Source of the DNA: Cytophagales bacterium
GTDB lineage: Bacteria > Bacteroidota > Bacteroidia > Cytophagales > MED-G16
Direction of reading: 5' to 3'
Length of the DNA stretch: 40,292 nucleotides
Assembly (NCBI GenBank): GCA_029940715.1
Contig: JAPYTU010000003.1
Span: 1 to 40,292, forward strand
Part shown: in pieces, positions 1 through 7,747 of the stretch
Position numbering within the stretch: position 1 is the first letter of the stretch
How the letters are laid out: each line of letters begins with the position of its first letter
Translations under genes and position numbers: made by a program
Notes under the pieces: model-generated
The model's input: only the letters and a program-made list of their open reading frames with translations
Told to the model about the DNA's origin: nothing
The model's database searches: none

Positions 1-15
1 GGAAATTAATTTATC

Positions 16-23
16 TATTTTTG
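16..23 (+). promoter_or_regulatory. Bacteroidota -7 promoter motif (TATTTTTG)
   Basis: The octamer TATTTTTG fits the Bacteroidota sigma-A -7 consensus TAnnTTTG and lies 21 bases before the ATG of the ABC-F remnant at 45. The TTG expected about 20 bases upstream would lie outside the window, so only half of the promoter can be judged. If the motif is real it is probably the old promoter of the now broken gene. Confidence 0.3.
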
Positions 24-44
24 CAAGCCTAAAAATAGGTTTTT

Positions 45-222
45 ATGCTATCAGTTTCCAATTTATCCATACAATTTGGTAAGAGAGTTCTTTTTGACGA
101 TGTTAGAGTACTACAATTAACAATGACAACTGCTATGGTATTAGCGGAGCAAATGGTTCCGGAAATATTTCATTTTAAATTACTTCTTGACACAATCTTC
201 ATCCTTACGAGAAACTAATAAC
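45..222 (+). pseudogene. ABC-F family ATPase, N-terminal remnant with frameshifts
   Basis: The first frame (from ATG at 45) reads MLSVSNLSIQFGKRVLFDDV, the typical N-terminus of ABC-F translation-factor ATPases (EttA/YbiT type). The match then jumps to a second frame at about 119, reading NNDNCYGISGANGSGNISF. This is the Walker A region, with the usual GKST changed to GNIS and followed by a stop. A third frame at about 190 reads TQSSSLRETNN, resembling the sequence that follows Walker A in these proteins. An intact family member has about 530-640 residues; here nothing recognisable remains beyond about 222, where the sequence runs into the 3' end of the convergent DUF3089 gene. At least two frameshifts plus a damaged P-loop indicate a pseudogene truncated by deletion. 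A sequencing error could explain one shift but not the missing remainder. Confidence 0.7.
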
Positions 223-255
223 AAAAAAGAAAATAAGAATAAAAAGGTGAATAAT

Positions 256-1434
256 CTATTCATTAAAATAATTAGAAAGTCTATAATTCAAATTTTCTCT
301 AATATTCAACCAGAAAAAATTATAATCAGCGGAATGAAAACTTTCTTTTTCAAAAATTTTGATCCATGGAATAGCAATTTTTTTAATCTGTAGAGATCCT
401 TCTTCCGATTCAACCACTATAGAATTTTCTTTTTTAATTTTTAAATTATTTATAGGCAATTTAAAAACATTATATTTAAAAAATTGAAAAAAACTAGGCA
501 TCAAAATACCTTTATGTTCTGTAATTAAATTAGGTTTATCATCTGAAGAAAAAGTAACAGGATTAGTTGCTATAACATCATCATATAATTCATTATTATA
601 TGGATTAAAATTGTTACCAAATGTATTCCATGACATAAAACAATTCATATCATCAGGGTTTTTACATGGAAAATAATCTTTAAAATTATTTTCAACGGGC
701 ATTCCAACTAAATATGAAAGTATTAGTTTTTCTCTCAGTTCTTTATTTGGTAATATAACTTCTTTAAGTAATCTAATAGCATGAAGTGTTCCCTGACTAT
801 GTGCAGCTAAGATAATTTTTTTATCCTGATTTTCTAATTCAACATATTTTAAAAATGCCCTTTTTAGATCACTATAGGCTAAATTATAAGATTCTTTTGC
901 AAAAGCACGTAGTTTATTATTTTCATAACTAAACAATTTTAAAGAATTATAAAGTGATGAATAAAGCTCATCTTTATATGAATTAAAATTGTTTTTTAAT
1001 TTAGGATCAAAAGCAATTTTATTTAATAATTCATTAGAATTATGATACACTAAACCATCATAAAATAACTGTCTATATAATGGAGCATATACATTAGCTA
1101 TACCAGAAAATACACTCGCTTGATTTTTTATAGCGAGTGTATTAACTCTTTTTATATGATCTAAATCTTCAGTATCTGAATTCCATAAATTACCATTATA
1201 ACCTGAATAATATACTGTCGGATATATGTAAAATACATCTACCTTAGATTTAAAATCTGATGACGAATTAATATAATTCTTGGGAAGGGGCACTTCTTTT
1301 TTAGAAGATGATGCCCAATTATTTTTGTATTTATAATCAGGAGATTTTGGATAACCACTATATGATACTAAATACTTCGTTGACGAACAACTAGAAATAA
1401 TAAATATCGTTAGTAAAAAATAAAAATTTTTCAT
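256..1434 (-). CDS. DUF3089 alpha/beta-hydrolase lipoprotein
   Basis: A 392-residue predicted lipoprotein. The N-terminal hydrophobic stretch ends in the lipobox ISSC with Cys16. The body looks like a DUF3089 alpha/beta hydrolase: VDVFYIYPTVYYSG near residues 66-79, and a nucleophile elbow AAHSQG with Ser213, followed by THAIRLL-like helix residues. It is probably an envelope-anchored esterase or hydrolase; the substrate is unknown. It is transcribed divergently from the PHP phosphodiesterase gene. Its 3' end faces the ABC-F remnant. The start is fixed by the signal peptide, and only 38 bases separate it from the preferred start of its neighbour, so both promoters must be compact or overlap coding sequence. 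Family assignment is from motifs; the enzymatic role is inference. Confidence 0.8.
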   Translation of the reverse strand: MKNFYFLLTIFIISSCSSTKYLVSYSGYPKSPDYKYKNNWASSSKKEVPLPKNYINSSSDFKSKVDVFYIYPTVYYSGYNGNLWNSDTEDLDHIKRVNTLAIKNQASVFSGIANVYAPLYRQLFYDGLVYHNSNELLNKIAFDPKLKNNFNSYKDELYSSLYNSLKLFSYENNKLRAFAKESYNLAYSDLKRAFLKYVELENQDKKIILAAHSQGTLHAIRLLKEVILPNKELREKLILSYLVGMPVENNFKDYFPCKNPDDMNCFMSWNTFGNNFNPYNNELYDDVIATNPVTFSSDDKPNLITEHKGILMPSFFQFFKYNVFKLPINNLKIKKENSIVVESEEGSLQIKKIAIPWIKIFEKESFHSADYNFFWLNIRENLNYRLSNYFNE

Positions 1435-1472
1435 TGTAAATGATTAAATTGATTCAATATTTTATCTTAAAA

Positions 1473-2639
1473 ATGAACACATTAAAAATAACATTTATAA
1501 CATTATTTTTTGTACTTTTTAGTGGAAATATTATTTCAAATGATAAATCCAATAAACCAAGAAAACTTTTCTTTCCAAATATTGATGGATACCAAACACT
1601 TATTTCAGATTTACACCAACACACAATTTTTTCTGATGGTTTAGTATGGCCAACTATTCGTGTGGATGAAGCAATATACGATGGAGTAGATGTAATATCA
1701 ATGACAGAGCATTTAGAGTATCAACCCCATAGAGAAGATATTCCAAATAAAGACAGAAATAGAGCATACCACTTAACAAAAAGCTATGCTGATAATTTAA
1801 ATAAAAGAAAAAAAGACGATAAAGAACTAATAGTTATAAATGGTCAAGAAATTACAAAAAGCATGCCTCCAGGACATATAAATGCTGTTTTTATAAATGA
1901 AGCAAATAATTTATTACATAAAGATTCACTTACTGGAATCTTAGAAGCAAATAAACAAGGTGCATTTCTATTTTGGAATCATCCAGCATGGCCAGCTCAA
2001 AGAAGTGATGGAATTGCAAGATTAGATGACTATCATAAATACTTAATATCAAACAAATATTTACATGGAATTGAAGTGGTTAATGAGCTAGATTACTCAG
2101 AAGAAGCTTTTCAAATTGCCATTGATAATAATTTAACAATAATGGGAACTTCTGACATTCACGGACTGATAGATTGGATGTTCAAAATTCCTAAGTATGG
2201 TCACAGGCCTGTAACTTTAATATTTTCAAAATCCAAAAAATTAGAAGATATAAAAAATGCTCTTTTCAATGGAAGAACGGTTATTTATTACAATGATTTA
2301 CTCATTGGTAAAAGTATAAATCTAAAACCACTCATTGAAAAAAGTCTAGAAATATCCATAAAAGGGGAAGTAAATCAAGGTTACTCTGAAGATGGAGAAA
2401 GCTCAATTGTTAATATTGAAATTAAAAATCATTCGAGTGCAGATATTATTTTAGAAAATAATTCTGATTATACATTTGAAAATAATGCTGATATATTTAC
2501 AATAAAAGGGTTAAACTCTATAATTCTTAAAACTAAAGTAGGTAAAAGAAAAATTGAAGATCATTTAAATTTTAAAGTTTTAAATGGAATAATAGCACCA
2601 AAAGAATATCTTAAGATAAAACTAGCAACAGGTACTTAA
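1473..2639 (+). CDS. secreted PHP-domain phosphodiesterase, Sb-PDE family
   Basis: An exported PHP-superfamily metal-dependent phosphoesterase of 388 residues from the preferred start. An in-frame ATG at 1440 would add 11 residues, but the ATG at 1473 begins a clean signal peptide (MNTLKITFITLFFVLFSGN), so I use that. PHP metal-binding motifs are all present: DLHQHTIFSDG just after the leader, then TEHLEYQPH, NGQEITKS, WNHPAW and GTSDIHG. The spacing and the phrase VWPTIRVDEA recall the Sb-PDE family of bacterial phosphodiesterases. The C-terminal about 100 residues are beta-rich. Activity would be hydrolysis of phosphodiesters outside the inner membrane, perhaps phosphorus scavenging (inference). 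It ends three bases before the next gene, so the two are probably co-transcribed. Confidence 0.82.
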   Translation: MNTLKITFITLFFVLFSGNIISNDKSNKPRKLFFPNIDGYQTLISDLHQHTIFSDGLVWPTIRVDEAIYDGVDVISMTEHLEYQPHREDIPNKDRNRAYHLTKSYADNLNKRKKDDKELIVINGQEITKSMPPGHINAVFINEANNLLHKDSLTGILEANKQGAFLFWNHPAWPAQRSDGIARLDDYHKYLISNKYLHGIEVVNELDYSEEAFQIAIDNNLTIMGTSDIHGLIDWMFKIPKYGHRPVTLIFSKSKKLEDIKNALFNGRTVIYYNDLLIGKSINLKPLIEKSLEISIKGEVNQGYSEDGESSIVNIEIKNHSSADIILENNSDYTFENNADIFTIKGLNSIILKTKVGKRKIEDHLNFKVLNGIIAPKEYLKIKLATGT

Positions 2640-2642
2640 ATA

Positions 2643-3557
2643 ATGAATCTTAATGTAAAAAATGAAACAGATACATTGGTATCTGTTGTATTAGGAATAG
2701 CAGAGAATTTAGGCCCCAAACCAACAATAGAAAATTGTATTGATCCAAAAACAAAATTTCATATATTAAACAATACATACCCAAAAGAAGATGACTGCAT
2801 AAAAGAAATTGAAAATTTTAAAAACGTATTAAAAAAACATAATATTAACGTTTTAAGGCCTAAGAATAACATCCAAGCTCTAAATCAAATTTTTACAAGA
2901 GACATATCTTTTGTTGTTGAAAATAAATTATTTATACCTGAAATAATTAAAGAAAGAAATAATGAAAAAAATGGAATAAATTCAATAATTGATAATCTTA
3001 GAAATGATCAAAAAATAATTATACCAAAACATATCAAAATTGAAGGAGGAGACATAATACTTAATGATGAATTCATTTTTATTGGATATACTGAAAATAA
3101 TAAATATGTTAATTTAAAAGTATCTAGAACGAATAAAGAATCCCTTGACTACATACAAGAGCAATTTCCAGATAAAACAATAATTGGTATTAAATTGATA
3201 AAAAATGATAAAGACCCTAAAAATAATATATTACATCTTGACTGTACAATGCAACCAATTGGTAATAAAAAAATAATCATATATGAAAATGGCATTTATG
3301 ATAAAAAAGATAGAGATACAATATATGAGATCTATGGAGAAAAGAATTTAGTAAAAATAAATCAAGAAGAAATGTATGAGGGGTGTTCAAATATTTTTTC
3401 AATCAATAAAAAAACTATCGTTTCTGATACAACATTTACTAGACTAAATGAGGAGCTTGAAAGACTAAATTTTTTAATTGAAAAAGTAAATTATAGAGAA
3501 ATATCAAAATTTGGAGGATTATTTAGATGTAGTACTTTACCATTAGAAAGAAAGTAA
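2643..3557 (+). CDS. dimethylarginine dimethylaminohydrolase (DDAH)-like amidinotransferase-fold protein
   Basis: A 304-residue protein of the guanidine-modifying (amidinotransferase/arginine deiminase) fold. Landmarks in order: FTRDISFVV near residue 88, the substrate/metal-face motif IEGGDIIL near 137, the catalytic His in LHLDCTMQPIG near 200, and the catalytic Cys close to the C-terminus in LFRCSTLPL. This order and length match DDAH, which turns methylated arginines into citrulline plus methylamines. Plain arginine deiminases are longer, so DDAH is the better match. It sits three bases after the PHP gene, and a second member of the same superfamily (CtlX) lies downstream beyond the recombinase-like gene. 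The product citrulline would be a plausible substrate for CtlX. The exact substrate is inferred. Confidence 0.8.
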   Translation: MNLNVKNETDTLVSVVLGIAENLGPKPTIENCIDPKTKFHILNNTYPKEDDCIKEIENFKNVLKKHNINVLRPKNNIQALNQIFTRDISFVVENKLFIPEIIKERNNEKNGINSIIDNLRNDQKIIIPKHIKIEGGDIILNDEFIFIGYTENNKYVNLKVSRTNKESLDYIQEQFPDKTIIGIKLIKNDKDPKNNILHLDCTMQPIGNKKIIIYENGIYDKKDRDTIYEIYGEKNLVKINQEEMYEGCSNIFSINKKTIVSDTTFTRLNEELERLNFLIEKVNYREISKFGGLFRCSTLPLERK

Positions 3558-3576
3558 TAAATCTACCTAAAATATC

Positions 3577-3597
3577 ATTAAATTAATATAATTTAAT
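3577..3597. repeat. 8-bp inverted repeat upstream of the recombinase-like gene
   Basis: ATTAAATT and AATTTAAT form perfect 8-base arms around the spacer AATAT, ending six bases before the left direct repeat. It could be a recombinase core or an operator, but such palindromes arise easily in sequence this AT-rich. Only its position makes it notable. Confidence 0.3.
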
Positions 3598-3603
3598 ATA
3601 TTG

Positions 3604-3627
3604 CAGGATACATTATAGGATACATAA
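3604..3627 (+). repeat. left 24-bp direct repeat flanking the recombinase-like gene
   Basis: This 24-base unit holds two copies of AGGATACAT (3605-3613 and 3617-3625) separated by TAT, preceded by C and followed by AA. It abuts the ATG at 3628. The same unit recurs at 4786-4809 in the same orientation with one mismatch. The arrangement resembles attachment or recombinase-binding sites at the ends of a small element. The left copy also sits where a promoter or leader would be, so autoregulation is possible. Confidence 0.75.
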
Positions 3628-4797
3628 ATGAAAATTCAAATTTGGAGAAGAAAAAATAAAGAAAAAGAAAAATATAATTTATACATCAGATACAGACTAA
3701 GTCAGATAAAAGCAAAAGTTGAAAGCTTAAAATTATGGGAGTGGATTTCACCTAACAATATTAGCCAAAAAGAACATAATTTAAATGTCAAAAGAGCATA
3801 TGAGGAAATTCTTAGGAGAAAAAAAGACGATCTTGAAAATAATAGAAGTAAAATAGATTTTAACAGCAAACAGTCAGATGAATTTGAATTTATTTTTAAA
3901 AAATATTCAAAAATTAAAAATTATAATGCTGTATTTAATTTTCTAAAAAAAATTGACTATAACATAGAAAAGAAAAAAATAAATTCAATCAACAAAACTT
4001 ATTTGAATCAATTAAAATATAAAATAGAAAATAAAATCAAAAATAATAATATAAAAGGAACTACATCTGCAAAATATTGGAATAATTTTAAAAGTGTACT
4101 AATACATTTAAATGATAACGGTATTTGTGACTACCCAAGAGTTGGAGGAATTACTTATAAAAAAGAAAACTCTAAAATTTATACCTTTAATAGTGAAGAA
4201 ATAAAAAAACTTAGAAAATCTACTCCAGAAAAATGGAAAGACTTAAAAAAAGCATTTTTCTTTTCATATAACACGGGACTAAAAATAGGTAAGATTGTAA
4301 AATTAAAATGGAAAAATTTATATAAAACAAATAATGATAAAAAAACAATACATTATTTTAAAATCAATAATAATAATGAGACATTAACAAACTCATTACC
4401 AAAAAATATTAGAAAAATGATTGGAAAAAGAAAATCTAATAATGAATTGGTATTCACATTACCAGAAAAACAATCAAATAGATCAAAAATATTTAGAGAG
4501 TGGTTGAATAAATTAAATATCAATGAAAAGAAAAAATTTAATGATGGAGTAAATAATTATGCAAAAAATTTATATGATAAAACAAAAAATATTTACAAAG
4601 TAGCTTCAGCATTAGGACACAATTCTATCAACAAAACAAAAGAAATTTATAACTATATGGAAAATTATGATTTTCTAGAAAATGAAAATATTATAATAGA
4701 AAATTTAGAAGAAAATATAAATCAAACTAAAAGTAAATCTCTATTTAAAAAAGGTAATCTATTAAGTTATAGAATAAAAAAAAATCAGGATACATGA
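3628..4797 (+). CDS. tyrosine-recombinase-like protein with degenerate active site
   Basis: A 389-residue protein with the layout of Bacteroidota site-specific integrases. Residues 1-75 resemble the arm DNA-binding domain (KIQIWRRKN, then a basic helix). A SAM-like core-binding domain spans about 85-175, and a catalytic-domain-like part spans about 185-350. Expected residues are largely changed: TGLKIGKI has Lys219 where the first catalytic Arg belongs; the beta-hairpin Lys region reads INNNNE; the HxLR box is replaced by NDGV (Asn305, Val308). The later LGHNSI His331 and the Tyr near 341 remain. Recombination activity is therefore doubtful, yet the frame is intact. The gene starts directly after one 24-bp repeat and its last three codons lie in the other. 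It interrupts a run of amino-acid metabolism genes on the same strand, consistent with a decaying or domesticated insertion. Very high Lys/Asn content makes the alignment by eye uncertain. Confidence 0.72.
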   Translation: MKIQIWRRKNKEKEKYNLYIRYRLSQIKAKVESLKLWEWISPNNISQKEHNLNVKRAYEEILRRKKDDLENNRSKIDFNSKQSDEFEFIFKKYSKIKNYNAVFNFLKKIDYNIEKKKINSINKTYLNQLKYKIENKIKNNNIKGTTSAKYWNNFKSVLIHLNDNGICDYPRVGGITYKKENSKIYTFNSEEIKKLRKSTPEKWKDLKKAFFFSYNTGLKIGKIVKLKWKNLYKTNNDKKTIHYFKINNNNETLTNSLPKNIRKMIGKRKSNNELVFTLPEKQSNRSKIFREWLNKLNINEKKKFNDGVNNYAKNLYDKTKNIYKVASALGHNSINKTKEIYNYMENYDFLENENIIIENLEENINQTKSKSLFKKGNLLSYRIKKNQDT

Positions 4798-4809
4798 TAG
4801 GATACATAA
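4786..4809 (+). repeat. right 24-bp direct repeat flanking the recombinase-like gene
   Basis: Matches 3604-3627 at 23 of 24 bases (T to G at the eleventh base). It contains AGGATACAT at 4787-4795 and 4799-4807, separated by GAT. It overlaps the last codons and stop of the recombinase-like gene, so that protein's C-terminal QDT is encoded by the repeat. The distance from left to right repeat start is 1182 bases, exactly enclosing the one gene. Confidence 0.75.
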
Positions 4810-4869
4810 TAAGAAAATATAGATTAAATTGATAATAAAGTAATAAATAATAATAGAAAAATAATAAAA

Positions 4870-5811
4870 ATGAACTTTTCACAAATCACATCAAGTTTAA
4901 TAATGGTTAAACCTAAACACTTTAACTATAACAAAGAGACAGCAAATAATAACCATTTTCAAAAAGAAGAAAAAATCTTAAATAAAAATGAGATTCAACT
5001 AAAAGCAATTGAAGAATTTGAAAAAATGGTTGAAATAATTAGAAAAGAAAAAATTGAAATTCATGTTTTTAATGATAGAGATAATATAAAGACAACAGAT
5101 AGTATTTTTCCAAATAATTGGATAACTCTACATGAAGATGGAACGGTCATAATATATCCGATGTTCTCAAAAAATAGAAGAAAGGAAAAAAGAAAAGATT
5201 TAACAGAAAAATTGAAAAATAAAGGATATAATATTAACAAAATTATTGACTTATCAAGTTATGAAAAGAAAAAACAATATCTTGAAGGTACTGGAAGCAT
5301 GATACTTGATAGAAAAAACAAAATATGTTATGCCGCATTATCTAAAAGAACAAATGAAATTGTCTTAAATCAACTCTGTAAACTTATAAATTACAAACTT
5401 TTAAAATTTAAAGCATACCAATCTTATAAAAATAAAAGAAAATTAATATATCACACAAATGTTATGATGTGTTTAGCTGATGAATATGCAATAATATGCT
5501 TAGAAAGTATTGATGATGAAAGTGAAAAAAAATTACTAATTAAAAGTCTAAATAATACCAAAAAACAAATAATTGAAATTTCCGAAGGGCAATGCAAAAA
5601 TTTTGTGGGAAATATGCTTCAAGTAAAAAATAAAAAAAATAACAAATACTTAATTATGAGTGAAACAGCTAATAAAAGTCTCAATTTATCTCAAAAAAAA
5701 TCACTTGAAAAATACAATAAATTATTATACAGTAACATAAAATTAATAGAAAAAATAGGAGGGGGTGGGGCAAGATGCATGATTGCAGAAAACTTTTTAC
5801 AAAAAGAATAA
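4870..5811 (+). CDS. ctlX: citrulline utilization hydrolase CtlX-like protein
   Basis: A 313-residue amidinotransferase-fold protein. The N-terminal MVKPKHFNYNKETANNNHFQ matches the family's characteristic opening. TDSIFPNNWITLHEDG (near 77-92) and YLEGTGSMILD (near 137) carry expected substrate and catalytic acids. HTNVMMCLADEYA holds the His, and the C-terminal GGGGARCMIAENF holds the catalytic Cys. CtlX is described as converting citrulline to ornithine in arginine/citrulline use. The start MNFSQ places these motifs at the usual distances. It lies 60 bases after the right direct repeat and 25 bases before ridA, probably in the same transcript as ridA, gltX and the dehydrogenase. With the upstream DDAH-like gene it suggests a route from modified arginines through citrulline. 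Confidence 0.85.
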   Translation: MNFSQITSSLIMVKPKHFNYNKETANNNHFQKEEKILNKNEIQLKAIEEFEKMVEIIRKEKIEIHVFNDRDNIKTTDSIFPNNWITLHEDGTVIIYPMFSKNRRKEKRKDLTEKLKNKGYNINKIIDLSSYEKKKQYLEGTGSMILDRKNKICYAALSKRTNEIVLNQLCKLINYKLLKFKAYQSYKNKRKLIYHTNVMMCLADEYAIICLESIDDESEKKLLIKSLNNTKKQIIEISEGQCKNFVGNMLQVKNKKNNKYLIMSETANKSLNLSQKKSLEKYNKLLYSNIKLIEKIGGGGARCMIAENFLQKE

Positions 5812-5836
5812 AAGATGTAAATTGTAAAAAAAATAA

Positions 5837-6223
5837 ATGAGAAAAAAAGCAATTCTAACAAAAAAAGCTCCTTTACCAATTGGGCCATACAATCAAGCAA
5901 TACAATTTGATAGTTTACTATTTATTTCAGGTCAAATACCACTTAATCCAAAAAACGGAAAATTAATTTCATCAGGAATAAAAGAAGAAACAAATAAAGT
6001 CATGACTAATATCCAATATATTCTCGAAGAAGCAAAAATGAATTTTAATAATGTTGTAAAGACTACAATCTTCCTAAAAGACATGAATGACTTTGTTGAA
6101 GTTAATACTGAATATGCAAAGTTTTTTGAAAATTGTATTCCACCAGCTAGAGAAACTGTACAAGTATCACAATTACCAAAAAATGTAAATATTGAAATTT
6201 CTTGTATAGCAATTAAAGACTAA
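5837..6223 (+). CDS. ridA: RidA family enamine/imine deaminase
   Basis: A 128-residue RidA/YjgF/UK114 protein, the usual family length. TKKAPLPIGPYNQAIQF opens the fold, LFISGQIPLNPKNGKL follows, and PPARETVQVSQLP carries the conserved Arg that binds the substrate carboxylate, ending with IEISCIAI. Family members hydrolyse reactive enamine or imine intermediates released by PLP enzymes in the cytosol. It is co-directional with ctlX, and the stop codon is immediately followed by the gltX ATG with no spacer, implying translational coupling. Its presence beside amino-acid breakdown genes fits a protective role. Confidence 0.92.
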   Translation: MRKKAILTKKAPLPIGPYNQAIQFDSLLFISGQIPLNPKNGKLISSGIKEETNKVMTNIQYILEEAKMNFNNVVKTTIFLKDMNDFVEVNTEYAKFFENCIPPARETVQVSQLPKNVNIEISCIAIKD

Positions 6224-7747
6224 ATGTCAGATAATATTAGATTAAGGTTTGCACCAAGCCCAACAGGACCTCTACATATAGGAGGTCTAAGAACCGCATT
6301 ATATAATTACTTGATCTCAAAAAAATCAAAAGGAAAATTTATACTTAGAATTGAAGATACAGACCTAAAAAGGTATAATAAAAAGGCAGAAAAACACATT
6401 TTAGATTCGCTTAAATGGTGCGGAATATCACCTGATGAAAGTCCAGAAAAACCTGGAAATTATGGCCCATACAGACAATCTGAAAGAAAAAACATATACA
6501 AAAAATTTATTGCCATACTCATAAAATCAGGAAACGCTTATTTTGCTTTTGATAAAAAAGAAAAATTAGAAGAAAAGAGAAAAAAGTGTGAAAAAAATGG
6601 AGAAACATTTATTTATAATTGGCACAATAGATTAAAATTTAACAATTCTTTATCTATCAGAAATGAAAAAACTAAAAAACTAACTCAGAATAATAATTAT
6701 GTTGTCAGATTTAAAACAGTTCATTCTGGTAAGAGTAAAAATATGATAACAGTTAATGATGAAATAAGAGGAAAAATACAAGTTGATCTAAATAATTTAG
6801 ATGACAAAATAATATGTAAAAGTGATGGAATGCCAACGTATCATCTAGCTAATGTAGTAGATGATTACCTAATGAAAATTACTCACGTAATAAGAGGTGA
6901 AGAATGGTTGCCTTCATTAGCATTACACTGTCAACTATATAATGCTTTTGGATGGGAAAAACCAAAATTTGCTCATCTCCCATTAATACTCAAACCTACA
7001 GGAACTGGAAAATTAAGTAAGAGAGATGGAGAAAAATACGGATTTCCAGTTTACCCTATAAAATGGAAAGATGAATCAAAAAAATCTGAAATTAAAGGAT
7101 TTAAAGAATTAGGATATGAATCAAAAGCATTAATAAATTTTATATGTTTTATAGGTTGGAATCCAGGAAATGAAAATGAAATTTTATCTCTAAATGAATT
7201 AATAGAAAATTTTTCAATAAATAGAATAATTAAATCTGGCGCTAAATATGATATAGAAAAAGCAAAATGGTTTAACCAATCATATGTAAGAAAATTACCT
7301 AATAAAACTTTTAAAATTATTCTAGAAAATAAAATTAATATTTCCCAGCTAAACAGCGAAAGAATTAATAAAATAATTGAACTTTTGAAAGAAAGATTAA
7401 CCTTTAAAAACGATATATTAATTGAATCAAATAATATTTTAGAAGAACCCAAAAATTTAGATAAAAATTTTATTAATAAAGAATGGTCAAAAGATTTAAA
7501 TAATGTAATAATAGAATTAAATAGATATATTAAAGAAAATCATCTTATAAAACCTGAAAAAATAAAAGATTATTATTTAAATCAGTTAAAAAATAATAAT
7601 ATAAAAATTGGAATAGGTATGCAAGCATTAAGATTATGCATAATAGGAAAAATTAGTGGTCCAGATCTATTTATAATAATTGAAATATTAGGAAATTCTA
7701 AAATAAATAAAAGAATATCAAAAACACTAAACAAGATCAATGATTAA
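6224..7747 (+). CDS. gltX: glutamyl-tRNA synthetase
   Basis: A 507-residue class I aminoacyl-tRNA synthetase. The HIGH-type motif is in PSPTGPLHIGGLRTALY (about residues 11-27), LRIEDTD follows, and the KMSKS-type motif is GKLSKRDG near 261-268. Tyr and glutamate specificity elements such as CKSDGMPTYHLANVVDD precede it. The C-terminal anticodon-binding region is present and Lys-rich. It charges tRNA-Glu with glutamate. A separate glnS lies at 9669-11369, so this enzyme probably need not charge tRNA-Gln. The gene begins directly after ridA and its last eight bases overlap the start of the following dehydrogenase gene. Confidence 0.96.
   Translation: MSDNIRLRFAPSPTGPLHIGGLRTALYNYLISKKSKGKFILRIEDTDLKRYNKKAEKHILDSLKWCGISPDESPEKPGNYGPYRQSERKNIYKKFIAILIKSGNAYFAFDKKEKLEEKRKKCEKNGETFIYNWHNRLKFNNSLSIRNEKTKKLTQNNNYVVRFKTVHSGKSKNMITVNDEIRGKIQVDLNNLDDKIICKSDGMPTYHLANVVDDYLMKITHVIRGEEWLPSLALHCQLYNAFGWEKPKFAHLPLILKPTGTGKLSKRDGEKYGFPVYPIKWKDESKKSEIKGFKELGYESKALINFICFIGWNPGNENEILSLNELIENFSINRIIKSGAKYDIEKAKWFNQSYVRKLPNKTFKIILENKINISQLNSERINKIIELLKERLTFKNDILIESNNILEEPKNLDKNFINKEWSKDLNNVIIELNRYIKENHLIKPEKIKDYYLNQLKNNNIKIGIGMQALRLCIIGKISGPDLFIIIEILGNSKINKRISKTLNKIND

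Noticed and set aside
187-393. 68-codon open frame on the plus strand
   Set aside because: It begins in the third frame of the ABC-F remnant and continues antisense to the end of the DUF3089 gene; the protein shows no fold or motif.
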